Shown here piece by piece: positions 1-8,256 of a stretch of 64,000 nt of DNA (position 1 is its first letter; each line of letters opens with the position of its first letter). Position numbers and translations under genes: made by a program. The notes beneath the pieces were generated by a model. It was not told the DNA's origin and made no database searches. It saw only the letters and a list, made by a program, of their open reading frames with translations. The DNA is from Diaphorobacter sp. HDW4B (GTDB lineage: Bacteria > Pseudomonadota > Gammaproteobacteria > Burkholderiales > Burkholderiaceae_C), in assembly GCF_011305535.1 (NCBI RefSeq), contig NZ_CP049905.1, positions 1,126,001 through 1,190,000 of the forward strand, in the 5' to 3' direction.

Positions 1-40
1 CTTCCTGCGCCCTCTTGGGACGCGTCTATTGCATGTTTGT

Positions 41-667
41 TTATTGTTTGGATTCGTGAGCGATCGGGTCGGGCGGAGTCACCACGCCCATCGACACAAT
101 GTATTTCAGCGCGGCATCGATGCTCATGTCGAGCTCGATGCAGTCGCTCTTGCGCATCATCACAAAATAGCCACCGGTCGGGTTCGGCGTGGTCGGCACG
201 TACACGCTGACGAATTCGTCGCGCAGATAGGCGGCCACTTCGCCCGTGGGCGCGCCAGTCACGAACGCCACCGTCCACACCCCTTCGCGAGGCCATTGCA
301 CCAGCACGGCGGTTCGAAACGCATTGCCGCTTTCGGAGAACAGCGTGTCCGACACCTGCTTGACGCTCGAATAGATCGAACGCACCACAGGAATGCGGCT
401 GACCAGGCTGTCGCCCCACTGCACCAGCTTGCGGCCTGCAAAGTTGCTGGCCAGACCGCCGACGAGCAGCAAAATCAGCAGCGTGAGCACCACGCCGAAA
501 CCGGGAATGTGCACGCCGATCAGCTTGTCCGGCTGCCAGTCGCCCGGCAGGATCTGCAGCGTCTGGTCGAGCGTGGAGACGATCCAGTTCAGCACCCAGG
601 CAGTGATCACGCCCGGCACGATCACCAGCAGACCCGTCAGCAACCAGCGTCTAAAAGCAGACATCAT
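41..667 (-). CDS. DUF502 family integral membrane protein
   Basis: A 208-residue protein with two hydrophobic segments, roughly residues 8-28 and 55-76, followed by a soluble C-terminal half rich in beta-type hydrophobic patterning. This arrangement and the overall sequence fit the DUF502 family, whose plant members are the COV1/LCV membrane proteins; the bacterial role is not established. Two consecutive ATG codons mark the start (667 or 664). The gene lies 8 bp after the FmdB-type gene on the same strand, so the two are almost certainly cotranscribed. A TAA stop at 41-43 ends it near the window edge, and no further gene can be called in bases 1-40. Family assignment is by recognition only. 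Confidence 0.85.
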   Translation of the reverse strand: MMSAFRRWLLTGLLVIVPGVITAWVLNWIVSTLDQTLQILPGDWQPDKLIGVHIPGFGVVLTLLILLLVGGLASNFAGRKLVQWGDSLVSRIPVVRSIYSSVKQVSDTLFSESGNAFRTAVLVQWPREGVWTVAFVTGAPTGEVAAYLRDEFVSVYVPTTPNPTGGYFVMMRKSDCIELDMSIDAALKYIVSMGVVTPPDPIAHESKQ

Positions 668-675
668 GATGGGGT

Positions 676-996
676 TCAGACCTTCGCTTCGGTTGCCGCA
701 GCCGCAGGTGCCGGGGCTGGAGCAGCCGCTGGAGCCGCGCCGCCGTCGGCAGCAGGTGCCGACGCGGATTCACCGCCCGCAGACTTGGATTCGGCTGGCT
801 TGGGAGCGCTGCCGCTGTTCTTGAAATCGGTGGCGTACCAGCCCGTTCCCTTGAGCTGAAAGCCCGGAGCCGTCAGCTGTTTGGAGAACGCCTCGGCACC
901 GCACTCAGGACACTGGGTGAGCGGCGCATCAGCGATTTTCTGCAGGACATCCTTGGCAAAGCCGCAGGAGGCGCATTTGTAGGCGTAAATAGGCAT
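676..996 (-). CDS. FmdB family zinc-ribbon regulatory-type protein
   Basis: A 106-residue protein beginning MPIYAYKC, the typical FmdB/CxxC_CXXC_SSSS opening. Two CxxC pairs, C8/C11 and C29/C32, would hold one zinc ion. From about residue 65 the chain turns into an Ala/Pro/Gly-rich low-complexity tail, which is usual for proteobacterial members. The family is named after a putative regulator linked to formamidase, but most members have no proven function. It is followed 8 bp later by the DUF502 gene and sits downstream of a sodium:solute symporter gene (60 bp gap). Function cannot be inferred beyond probable zinc binding. Confidence 0.88.
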   Translation of the reverse strand: MPIYAYKCASCGFAKDVLQKIADAPLTQCPECGAEAFSKQLTAPGFQLKGTGWYATDFKNSGSAPKPAESKSAGGESASAPAADGGAAPAAAPAPAPAAAATEAKV

Positions 997-1056
997 GGAA
1001 ACCGAAAGGAGCTGGTTTGCAAAACCCTAAATTATAGGCGTTGCTACCTATTCCCC

Positions 1057-2520
1057 TCATTGCGCCGCTTGTTCCACTCCGGCAACCTTGTGATGACCCG
1101 CATGGGCATTGGAGATCACCTGGGGCATGAGCGAACCCGCGATCATGCCGAACATGGCCGCCAGCACACCTGCGAGCTGCTGCGGAAAGGCGGTGTTGAG
1201 CGCCGGTGTCGCCATGAACACGATCCACACGCCAATGCCCAGCACCACGGCGGCAATCGCGCCCTGAGTGCTGGCACGCTTCCAGTACAAGCCGAACACC
1301 AGCGGCACGAATGCCCCCACCAGCGGCACCTGATAGGCGCTGGAGACCAGTTCGTAGATCGGCGTGCCTTCCATCTTGATCGAGTAAGCCAGCACGCACA
1401 CCGCAAACACCAGCACGCTGATGCGCATGGTGAGCAGCACCTCGCGGTCGCTGACCTGCTCGGGGCGGAACTGACGCCAGATGTTTTCGGTGAACGTCAC
1501 GCTCGGGGCCAGCAGCGTGGCCGACGCGCAGGACTTGATGGCCGAGAGCAGCGCGCCGAAGAACAGCACCTGCATGACCACCGGCATCTTGTCCATCACC
1601 AGCGTGGGCAGCACCTTCTGCGGATCGTCCTTGAGCAGCGCGGCCGTCTCGGCGGGCATGATCAAGAGCGCACTCGCCACGAGGAACATGGGCACGAACG
1701 CAAAGAAGATGTAGGCCGTGCCGCCGATCACCGTGCCTCGCACGGCGGCCTTCTCGGAGTTGGCCGACATCACGCGCTGGAACACGTCCTGCTGCGGAAT
1801 CGAGCCCAGCATCATGGTGATGGCAGCGCCGAAGAAGAAGATGATTTCATGCCAGGTCGGCTCGGGCCAGAACTTGAACAGATCGCGGCTGGTCGCCAGA
1901 TCGATCACCTTGTCCGCGCCGCCCGCCATGTCGCTCGCGAACCAGGCCAGAATCACCAGACCGACCACCAGAATGATCATCTGGATGAAATCGGTCACCG
2001 CCACCGACCACATGCCACCCCAGAGCGTGTAGACCAGAATCGACAGCACGCCGATGGTCATGCCCCACGGAATGCTGATGGCACCGCCCGACAGCAGATT
2101 GAACACCAGCCCCAGCGCCGTGACCTGCGCCGACACCCAGCCCAGATAACTCAGCATGATGATCAGCGAGCAGACGATTTCAATGGTCCGGCCATAGCGC
2201 TCGCGGTAGTAGTCGCTGATGGTGAGCAGCGTCATGCGGTACAGCTTGCCCGCAAAGAACAGCCCCACGAAGATCAGGCACAGGCCCGCGCCGAACGGGT
2301 CTTCCACCACAGCATGCAGCCCGCCCTCGATGAACTTGGCCGGCACGCCCAGCACGATCTCCGACCCGAACCAGGTCGCAAAGGTCGTGGTGATGATCAT
2401 GTACATCGGCAAGTGGCGACCAGCGATCGCGAAGTCGGTGGTGTTTTTCACGCGCCTGGCGGCCCACAGGCCAATGCCGATGGTGACGAACAGGTAGGCA
2501 ATCACCATGAAGAGCAACAC
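1057..2520 (-). CDS. sodium:solute symporter (SSS family)
   Basis: A 487-residue polytopic membrane protein with about 13 hydrophobic segments. Its N-terminal part carries the SSS-family pattern (DFAIAGRHLP, then FATWFGSEIVLG) and the later GGMWSVAVTDFIQM signature, seen in Na+-coupled symporters such as those for proline, pantothenate and related solutes. The substrate cannot be told from sequence. The start is a GTG at 2518-2520 preceded by AGGAG about 7 nt upstream on the coding strand; an internal ATG four codons later is the alternative. It lies 48 bp downstream of ubiB and 60 bp upstream of the FmdB-type gene, all on the same strand. Confidence 0.9.
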   Translation of the reverse strand: MLLFMVIAYLFVTIGIGLWAARRVKNTTDFAIAGRHLPMYMIITTTFATWFGSEIVLGVPAKFIEGGLHAVVEDPFGAGLCLIFVGLFFAGKLYRMTLLTISDYYRERYGRTIEIVCSLIIMLSYLGWVSAQVTALGLVFNLLSGGAISIPWGMTIGVLSILVYTLWGGMWSVAVTDFIQMIILVVGLVILAWFASDMAGGADKVIDLATSRDLFKFWPEPTWHEIIFFFGAAITMMLGSIPQQDVFQRVMSANSEKAAVRGTVIGGTAYIFFAFVPMFLVASALLIMPAETAALLKDDPQKVLPTLVMDKMPVVMQVLFFGALLSAIKSCASATLLAPSVTFTENIWRQFRPEQVSDREVLLTMRISVLVFAVCVLAYSIKMEGTPIYELVSSAYQVPLVGAFVPLVFGLYWKRASTQGAIAAVVLGIGVWIVFMATPALNTAFPQQLAGVLAAMFGMIAGSLMPQVISNAHAGHHKVAGVEQAAQ

Positions 2521-2568
2521 GCTGGCACTCCTGAAGATGTAAGGGGTTGAAAACGAAAAGGGGGATTA

Positions 2569-4137
2569 TCAGTAGAAATGGCGCATTCGCATCAGAATCT
2601 GCATCGCCAGCAGACCCAGCACGAAGCCCACACCACCGTAGACGATGCGTTGCAGCAGCCGATTGGTGCGCTTTTGCTCGGCCAGCAGCTCCTGCAGTTC
2701 GCGCCCGTAATCCTTGGGCTTTTGCTGCAGATAGTCGTGCATCAGACGCGGCAATTGCGGCAGCATCTTGGCGTACAGCGGCGCCTGCGAAACCAGCTCG
2801 CGCCACACGCGCTTGGGGCCCATCTGGTCGAGCATCCACTTTTCCAGAAACGGCTTGGCCGTGCTCCACAGATCGAGTTCGGGATCGAGCTGGCGACCCA
2901 GACCTTCGATGTTGAGCAACGTCTTCTGCAGCAGCACAAGCTGCGGCTGGATTTCCACCTGGAAGCGGCGCGAAGTCTGGAACAGACGCAGCAGCACCAT
3001 GCCGAGCGAAATCTCTTTGAGCGGACGATCGAAGTATGGCTCGCAGACCGAACGGATCGCCGATTCCAGCTCGTTGACGCGCGTGGTTGCCGGCACCCAG
3101 CCGCTTTCGATGTGCAGCTCGGCGACGCGCTTGTAGTCACGGCGGAAGAACGCGGTGAAGTTCTGCGCGAGATATTCCTTGTCGAATTCGGTGAGCGATC
3201 CGACGATGCCGAAATCCAGCGAGATGTAGCGCCCGAAGGTCTCGGGCTCCAGACTCACCTGGATATTGCCGGGGTGCATGTCCGCGTGAAAGAAACCATC
3301 GCGGAACACTTGCGTAAAAAAGATCGTCACGCCATCGCGCGCGAGCTTCGGAATGTCCACGCCCGCATTGCGCAGCTTCTCGACCTGGTTGATCGGCACG
3401 CCGTTCATGCGCTCCATCACCAGCACCTGCGGGTGGCAGAAATCCCAGAACACCTCGGGAATCTCGACCAGATTCAGCCCGTCCATGTTGCGGCGCAGTT
3501 GCGCGGCGTTGGCGGCTTCCTTGATCAGGTCGAGCTCGTCGTGCAGATAGTTGTCGAACTCGGCGACCACCTGCATGGGCTTGAGGCGCTTGCCGTCGCT
3601 GGAGAGCTTTTCCACCCAGCCGGCCATCATGCGCATCAGCGCGATGTCCTTGTCGATCACGCCCAGCATGCCCGGACGCAGCACCTTCACAGCCACGTCG
3701 CGCTCCACGCCATCGCGGTTGCGGATCACCGCAAAGTGCACCTGCGCAATCGAGGCGCTGGCGATCGGCACGCGGTCGAACGAAACGAACACCTCGTCCA
3801 CGGACTTGCGAAACGAGCGCTCGATGGTCTCCACCGCCACGTTCGGATCGAACGGCGGCACGCGATCCTGCAGCAGGGCCAGTTCGTCCGCGATGTCCGG
3901 CGGCATCAGATCGCGGCGCGTGGAAAGCACCTGACCGAACTTCACGAAGATCGGCCCCAGACTCTCCAGCGCCTCGCGCAGCCGCTGCCCGCGCGGCGCA
4001 TCCAGCTTGCGCCCGAAGTTGGTGAACCGCGCAATGCGACTCAGCACCGGGTTCCGAAAACTGTTGAGGACCAGCTCATCGAGCCCATAGCTCAGGCAGG
4101 TCCAGACAATCGTGACGCCGCGAAAAATACGACTCAT
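2569..4137 (-). CDS. ubiB: UbiB atypical kinase/ATPase for ubiquinone biosynthesis
   Basis: A 522-residue ABC1/ADCK-type kinase-like protein required for aerobic ubiquinone synthesis, probably by extracting or presenting lipid intermediates at the inner membrane. Visible hallmarks are the KFGQ motif in the N-terminal extension, the alanine-rich nucleotide loop ASASIAQVH, the catalytic HADMHPGN and the metal-binding DFG. Two hydrophobic helices close the C-terminus (about residues 490-520). The chosen ATG at 4137 gives the family-typical MSRIFRG start; a TTG at 4146 that overlaps the ubiJ stop is also in frame and sits closer to a GGAG, so the exact start is uncertain. Tight linkage to ubiJ (5 bp) supports the role. 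Confidence 0.96.
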   Translation of the reverse strand: MSRIFRGVTIVWTCLSYGLDELVLNSFRNPVLSRIARFTNFGRKLDAPRGQRLREALESLGPIFVKFGQVLSTRRDLMPPDIADELALLQDRVPPFDPNVAVETIERSFRKSVDEVFVSFDRVPIASASIAQVHFAVIRNRDGVERDVAVKVLRPGMLGVIDKDIALMRMMAGWVEKLSSDGKRLKPMQVVAEFDNYLHDELDLIKEAANAAQLRRNMDGLNLVEIPEVFWDFCHPQVLVMERMNGVPINQVEKLRNAGVDIPKLARDGVTIFFTQVFRDGFFHADMHPGNIQVSLEPETFGRYISLDFGIVGSLTEFDKEYLAQNFTAFFRRDYKRVAELHIESGWVPATTRVNELESAIRSVCEPYFDRPLKEISLGMVLLRLFQTSRRFQVEIQPQLVLLQKTLLNIEGLGRQLDPELDLWSTAKPFLEKWMLDQMGPKRVWRELVSQAPLYAKMLPQLPRLMHDYLQQKPKDYGRELQELLAEQKRTNRLLQRIVYGGVGFVLGLLAMQILMRMRHFY

Positions 4138-4142
4138 GGCGC

Positions 4143-4682
4143 TCAAACGTCTCCGCGCGAAAACGGCATGGAGCCCACGAACTTGCGCAGCGCCTGAGCC
4201 ACACGACCCGCAACAGTAGCGACGGCGTGCGCAGGCGCATCACCGATCACGCGCGCCAGGTCTTCCTCGACATCCCAACGCACGTTGTCCACCAGCCAGT
4301 TGATCTCGGCCGCGAACTTCACATCGCCATCGATCAGGATCGTCGGCTTGTCGCCACGCATGGCGCTCTGGGCAATGGCAAACGGCGAGGCATCGGCCAC
4401 CTCGATGCGCAGATCGGGCATGGCGGACGCCGGTGCCAGATCGAGCAAGCCCGCCGGCGTGACCTGCAGCGTCATCGAATACGCACGCCACTGCACGCGC
4501 GCGACGCGCCCGCTCTGGTTGCCCAGACGCTCCATGGCTTCGGGCTCTTGCATCAGGACGTGATTGAGGAACAGCACAGCGCGGTGCTGCACTTCGTGCA
4601 CCAGCCATTCCGGAGGTTGAGGTCCGGCCGCTACTCGTTCGAACAAACCATCCAGGAAATTGAAAGGGGTCTTTGGGGTCAT
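4143..4682 (-). CDS. ubiJ: UbiJ-like SCP2-domain accessory protein
   Basis: A 179-residue soluble protein with an SCP2 sterol-carrier-like N-terminal domain (about residues 20-120) and a helical C-terminal part. UbiJ is an accessory factor of the cytosolic ubiquinone-biosynthesis complex and binds the hydrophobic intermediates. Identification rests on size, the SCP2-like pattern and position directly before ubiB, as in other proteobacteria (ubiE-ubiJ-ubiB). Here ubiJ is cut off from ubiE by a Tim44-domain gene and a 676-bp intergenic region that holds an inverted-repeat element, so ubiJ-ubiB may depend on a promoter inside or next to that element. Confidence 0.88.
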   Translation of the reverse strand: MTPKTPFNFLDGLFERVAAGPQPPEWLVHEVQHRAVLFLNHVLMQEPEAMERLGNQSGRVARVQWRAYSMTLQVTPAGLLDLAPASAMPDLRIEVADASPFAIAQSAMRGDKPTILIDGDVKFAAEINWLVDNVRWDVEEDLARVIGDAPAHAVATVAGRVAQALRKFVGSMPFSRGDV

Positions 4683-4794
4683 AACCCCTCAATTATTCCC
4701 TGAACTGACAGAGGGGGGATGGGTTGAGGGGCTGATTGCCCTTCAAAAGCCCTCTTTGTCTTTTTGATTTTTGTTTTTTGCTGTTGGTTTGAGG

Positions 4795-5267
4795 GCAGAG
4801 GCCGGGACTGCCCCCGGCGGGGCAGTAACTTTTTGCTTGCGCCAAAAAGTCACCAAAAATCGCTTTTCAATACCCGCGGCAGAACTCACTTTGCGACTGC
4901 GTCGCGCCGTTCGGGCAACCGCCGCGAGTCAGTGTTTTCATAAGAGGTGCGTTACGGCACTTCGCGTTGCTCGTGCTGCATCTCGCGACTGCGCGAGATG
5001 CCAAGGCATAAGCGCTGTGGCGAATTTATTTGACTCGCGATTCAACGCCCACCAACCAAGATCATTCCGTCGCGAGACTCGCGCCTCCGCTGCTGCATCG
5101 CAGAATGCAGCAGCGCCCTCCCCAGCTTTTGGTCTGACTCACGATATTTGTCCGAGCGGAGCGCGCAGCGCGAAGAGAGTTATATCGTGGGACTTCAAAA
5201 GCGATTTTTGGTGACTTTTTGGCGCAGCAAAAAGTTACTCGCCCGCCGGGGCGAACACCCGGCCTCT
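4795..5267. repeat. MITE-like element: 73-bp imperfect inverted repeats around a structured core
   Basis: This fills most of the gene-free stretch 4683-5358. The left arm 4795-4867 (from GCAGAGGCCGGG to AATCGCTTTT) reappears as its reverse complement at 5195-5267, with only a few mismatches and small indels. Weaker similarity continues outward through T-rich/A-rich flanks. The 327-bp core has no convincing ORF but contains two clear hairpins: 4979-5000 (9-bp stem, 4-nt loop) and 5090-5115 (10-bp stem CTGCTGCAT type, 6-nt loop). An additional 8-bp inverted pair (CCCCTCAA at 4685-4692, TTGAGGGG at 4724-4731) lies outside the left arm. The layout suggests a non-autonomous mobile or dispersed repeat; no target-site duplication could be recognised. 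Confidence 0.75.
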
Positions 5268-5358
5268 GCAAACAACCGCCCAGCAAGAGCAAAAAAAAAC
5301 ACCTTCCCCCACAAAGCAGGGAAAGGCGTCCAAAAAACCAGCGATCAATAACGAAGGG

Positions 5359-6405
5359 TTATTGCAGCGCCTGAACTCCGGCAACCAGCCAGCCGCTCTG
5401 GCCACTCTTAGGCTTGGTCATGTTCCAAACTTCACGGAACGGGCTAGGACCAGCCGATGGCTCCTCGCGGATCATGCCCGAGAACTCGACGCTGGCCATG
5501 TAGGCATCGCCCATATCCTCGATGCCCAGCAGTTGGGCTTCGATCATCACCACGTCGGTCTGGTTGGGTTGACCTGCCGTGCGGTTGGCTTCGCGTTCGT
5601 TCAGCTGCGAGCGGATTTCCGAGACCATGTCGTCGGTCATCATCGAGCGCAAGGTCGTGATGTCGGCGCGGTCCCAGGCGCCTTGCAGCGTGATGAAGTT
5701 GCGCTTGGCTGCCGTCAGGAAGCCTTCGGTGTCGAAGCCTTCGGGCACGCCCCAGTTCTGCGAACCGGACAGGCCTGCGCCGATCATCGAGCCACCGGCC
5801 AGTGCGCCGCCTGCAGAAGCTGCGCCAGCAGCAGGCGTGAAGGCCATGTTGCTGTGGTCGAACGGACGGGCCGATGCGTCGTTGCCGATCTTGTCAGGGT
5901 TGTACTGACGTGGGGTTTCGGCTTGCGCGGGGCTTGCGTTACCAGCACCTTGGAACGCGAATGGCGATGCATTGTTGTTCTGCTGTTGGTTGTTGCCGCC
6001 GCTGCGCGCACGCATGATCAGGCGGATGACGAAGAACGCCGCCATGGCCAGCAGGGCGATCATCAGGATGTTGGCAAAGCCTTCACCCATGCCCAGCGAG
6101 TGGGCGAGCCATGCCAGGCCCAGACCCGCGGCCAGACCGCCGAGCATTGCGCCCCAAGGCTTCTTGGGTGCGGCGGCAGCTGGGGTTGCAGCGCCGGGCT
6201 GGCGTGCAGGGGCTGCCGTGGCAGCGTTTTGTGCGGGGGCACCGGGAGTGGCAGCAGGCGCGCCGCCTGGTGTTGCCTCACGTTGCGTGACATTCGACGA
6301 TTGCTTGCCCATCGACTTGCCGCCACCCATGCGCTTCGCATCGGCGTCGGCGTGGGTGAAGACCACCAGCATCGCGACCAAGACTACAGACCACAGTTTC
6401 ATCAT
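5359..6405 (-). CDS. Tim44-domain membrane-associated protein
   Basis: A 348-residue protein. Residues 1-24 form a signal peptide (MMKLWSVVLVAMLVVFTHAD). A Pro/Ala-rich low-complexity linker follows, then one or two hydrophobic segments near residues 95-140, an Asn/Gln-rich stretch, and a C-terminal Tim44-like domain of about 130 residues ending with SGWLVAGVQALQ. Tim44-like domains bind membranes or other proteins; bacterial members are poorly characterised. The start at 6405 was chosen because GGAG lies 5 nt before the double ATG and gives a proper signal peptide; a longer in-frame reading to 6450 lacks this. It stands between ubiE and ubiJ, hinting at a link to ubiquinone synthesis, but this is only context. 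Confidence 0.85.
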   Translation of the reverse strand: MMKLWSVVLVAMLVVFTHADADAKRMGGGKSMGKQSSNVTQREATPGGAPAATPGAPAQNAATAAPARQPGAATPAAAAPKKPWGAMLGGLAAGLGLAWLAHSLGMGEGFANILMIALLAMAAFFVIRLIMRARSGGNNQQQNNNASPFAFQGAGNASPAQAETPRQYNPDKIGNDASARPFDHSNMAFTPAAGAASAGGALAGGSMIGAGLSGSQNWGVPEGFDTEGFLTAAKRNFITLQGAWDRADITTLRSMMTDDMVSEIRSQLNEREANRTAGQPNQTDVVMIEAQLLGIEDMGDAYMASVEFSGMIREEPSAGPSPFREVWNMTKPKSGQSGWLVAGVQALQ

Positions 6406-6483
6406 CCGTTCTCCATTTAGTTGTGCACTCTCCCCTTCACCTTTGCTCATCAGCGCTTGTTGAATTTCAGCTCATGGGTTCGT

Positions 6484-7215
6484 TCAGCACTTTATTCCAA
6501 CATGCAACGCCACTATCCCGCCAGTCATATTGTGATAGTCCACATGTCCGAAGCCACTTTGCTTCATAAGGGATTTGAGCTCTTCCTGGCCCGGATGCAT
6601 GCGGATGGACTCGGCCAGGTAGCGGTAGCTCTCGGCATCGCCAGCGACCATACTGCCGATGCGGGGCAGCACGCTGAACGAATACCAGTCGTAGGCTTTT
6701 TCGAGCGGCTTGGCGATTCTGGAAAACTCCAACACCATCAGACGACCACGGGGCTTGAGCACCCGGTTCATCTCTTTGAGCGCTTCGTCCTTGTGCGTCA
6801 TGTTGCGCAAACCGAACGCGACGCTCACGAGGTCGAAATGATTGTCGGGGAACGGCAGCTTTTCCGCGTCGCAGACCAAGGTCGGCAGCACGATGCCCTT
6901 GTTGATCAGGCGGTCGCGGCCCACGCGCAGCATGGCTTCGTTGATGTCAGTGTGGATCACCGTGCCGGTCGGGCCGACTTTCTTGGAGAACGCCAGACCC
7001 AGATCGCCCGTGCCACCCGCGATGTCGAGCACCTGGTTGCCTTCTTTCAGATTGGCGACCATGACGGTGTAGGCCTTCCATGCGCGGTGCAGACCACCGG
7101 ACATGAGGTCGTTCATCACGTCATATTTGGAGGCGACGGAATCGAACACGCCGCGCACGTGGCGCGCCTTGTCCTTCTCGTCAACGGTCTGGAAGCCGAA
7201 ATGTGTGTTGCTCAT
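6484..7215 (-). CDS. ubiE: UbiE class I C-methyltransferase (ubiquinone/menaquinone)
   Basis: A 243-residue SAM-dependent methyltransferase that C-methylates the demethyl ubiquinone (and demethylmenaquinone) precursor. The N-terminus [12 protein letters not shown] and the YDVMNDLMS segment are characteristic of UbiE. The SAM-binding motif [10 protein letters not shown] and the later FGLRNM and [11 protein letters not shown] motifs are intact. Length matches the family. It is the first clear ubiquinone gene of the minus-strand group that continues through the Tim44-domain gene to ubiJ and ubiB; the upstream neighbour is the DUF971 gene. Confidence 0.97.
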   Translation of the reverse strand: MSNTHFGFQTVDEKDKARHVRGVFDSVASKYDVMNDLMSGGLHRAWKAYTVMVANLKEGNQVLDIAGGTGDLGLAFSKKVGPTGTVIHTDINEAMLRVGRDRLINKGIVLPTLVCDAEKLPFPDNHFDLVSVAFGLRNMTHKDEALKEMNRVLKPRGRLMVLEFSRIAKPLEKAYDWYSFSVLPRIGSMVAGDAESYRYLAESIRMHPGQEELKSLMKQSGFGHVDYHNMTGGIVALHVGIKC

Positions 7216-7321
7216 GATGCGATGCTAGGCACACGGGCAGCAGGCGTACAGGGACAACCACGCGCCCGTATGGGACTTGAAGAAGAATGCCGGGATTGTG
7301 ACGCAGAAGCCAAAGGCCGCG

Positions 7322-7747
7322 TCAGTGACCACCACAGCCATGACCGTGGCCATGGCCTTTTTTCTCGGGCATGGGGGTGTCGCGGTCGGCGCCGTCGGCC
7401 TTCAGGCGGAATTCGTATTCGGCCCAGAGCTGCGCCTCGTTCGCGCCCAGCTCATACAGCAGATCCCACGAAAAGATGCCGCTGTCGTGGCCGTCGGAGA
7501 AGGTCGGCTTGACGGCGTAGTTGCCCACGGGCTCCAGGTCGACCAGCGTGACGTTGCGCTTGCCGGTCTGCAGCACTTCCTGGCCGGGGCCGTGGCCCTG
7601 CACTTCGGCAGACGGTGAATACACGCGCATCAGCTCGAACGGAATGCGAAAGACCTTGCCGTCGGAAAAGCCCACTTCCAGCACGCGCGACTGCTCGTGC
7701 ACGGTGATGGATTCGGGAAGCGGCGAGCCGGGACGAAGTCCTGCCAT
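7322..7747 (-). CDS. DUF971 (GBBH-like N-terminal domain) protein with His-rich tail
   Basis: A 141-residue single-domain DUF971 protein. The core (about residues 10-110) has the family pattern FSDGKVFRIPFELMRVYSPS and the closing DSGIFSWDLLYELG. DUF971 is also found at the end of some Mrp/HCF101 Fe-S carriers and at the N-terminus of gamma-butyrobetaine hydroxylase. The C-terminus is a His/Gly/Cys run (GHGHGHGCGGH) that looks like a metal-binding tail. The start at 7747 gives the compact domain and is preceded by an AGGGTGA; longer in-frame extensions only read through the intergenic sequence and the HIT gene end. It sits 65 bp after the HIT gene. Confidence 0.88.
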   Translation of the reverse strand: MAGLRPGSPLPESITVHEQSRVLEVGFSDGKVFRIPFELMRVYSPSAEVQGHGPGQEVLQTGKRNVTLVDLEPVGNYAVKPTFSDGHDSGIFSWDLLYELGANEAQLWAEYEFRLKADGADRDTPMPEKKGHGHGHGCGGH

Positions 7748-7812
7748 GTTGGTATCACCCTGGAAAGAGTTGCAAGGACGGGCCAAGTTCGAAAACCGGC
7801 CCGCCGGAAAAA

Positions 7813-8256
7813 TCAGCCGAACTGCGCGGACAGGCGTTCGGCCAGCTGCGCGTCGAGCAGGCTCAATTGTGCCGCCACTGCGGCTTCCTTGTCCGCATTG
7901 CGCGGACGTTGCGCGTTGGCCCAGACCGACGCGGGGAAATGGCTGTCCCAATCGAAGCGCGCGATCACGTGCCAGTGCAGGTGCGGCACCATGTTGCCAA
8001 GCGCGGCCAGATTGATCTTGGTGGGCGCAAGCGTGTCGCGCATCACGCGCTCGACCGCCGCCACCGCCTTCATGCAGAGATTGCGGTCATCGTCCGACAG
8101 ATCGGACAGCTCGGCCGCATGCGCGTTCCAGATCACGCGGTAGAAGGCCGGGAAGCCCTCTTCCACTGCGCGGATCAGGCGCAGCTTCTCGCCGCGCCAG
8201 ATCAGCGCACCGCCGTCCTGCGCGCAGAGCACGCATTGCGCAGCGGTGGTCGTCAT
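7813..8256 (-). CDS. HIT-domain nucleotide hydrolase/transferase
   Basis: A 147-residue member of the histidine-triad superfamily. The catalytic triad motif is [10 protein letters not shown] near residues 91-100. Two cysteines in the N-terminal CVLCAQDGG could bind zinc. Members hydrolyse or transfer nucleotidyl groups (dinucleoside polyphosphates, adenylylated compounds), but the precise substrate is not predictable. Its ATG overlaps the stop of the upstream FAD oxidase gene by an ATGA (8253-8256), implying translational coupling with that large redox enzyme. Confidence 0.9.
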   Translation of the reverse strand: MTTTAAQCVLCAQDGGALIWRGEKLRLIRAVEEGFPAFYRVIWNAHAAELSDLSDDDRNLCMKAVAAVERVMRDTLAPTKINLAALGNMVPHLHWHVIARFDWDSHFPASVWANAQRPRNADKEAAVAAQLSLLDAQLAERLSAQFG

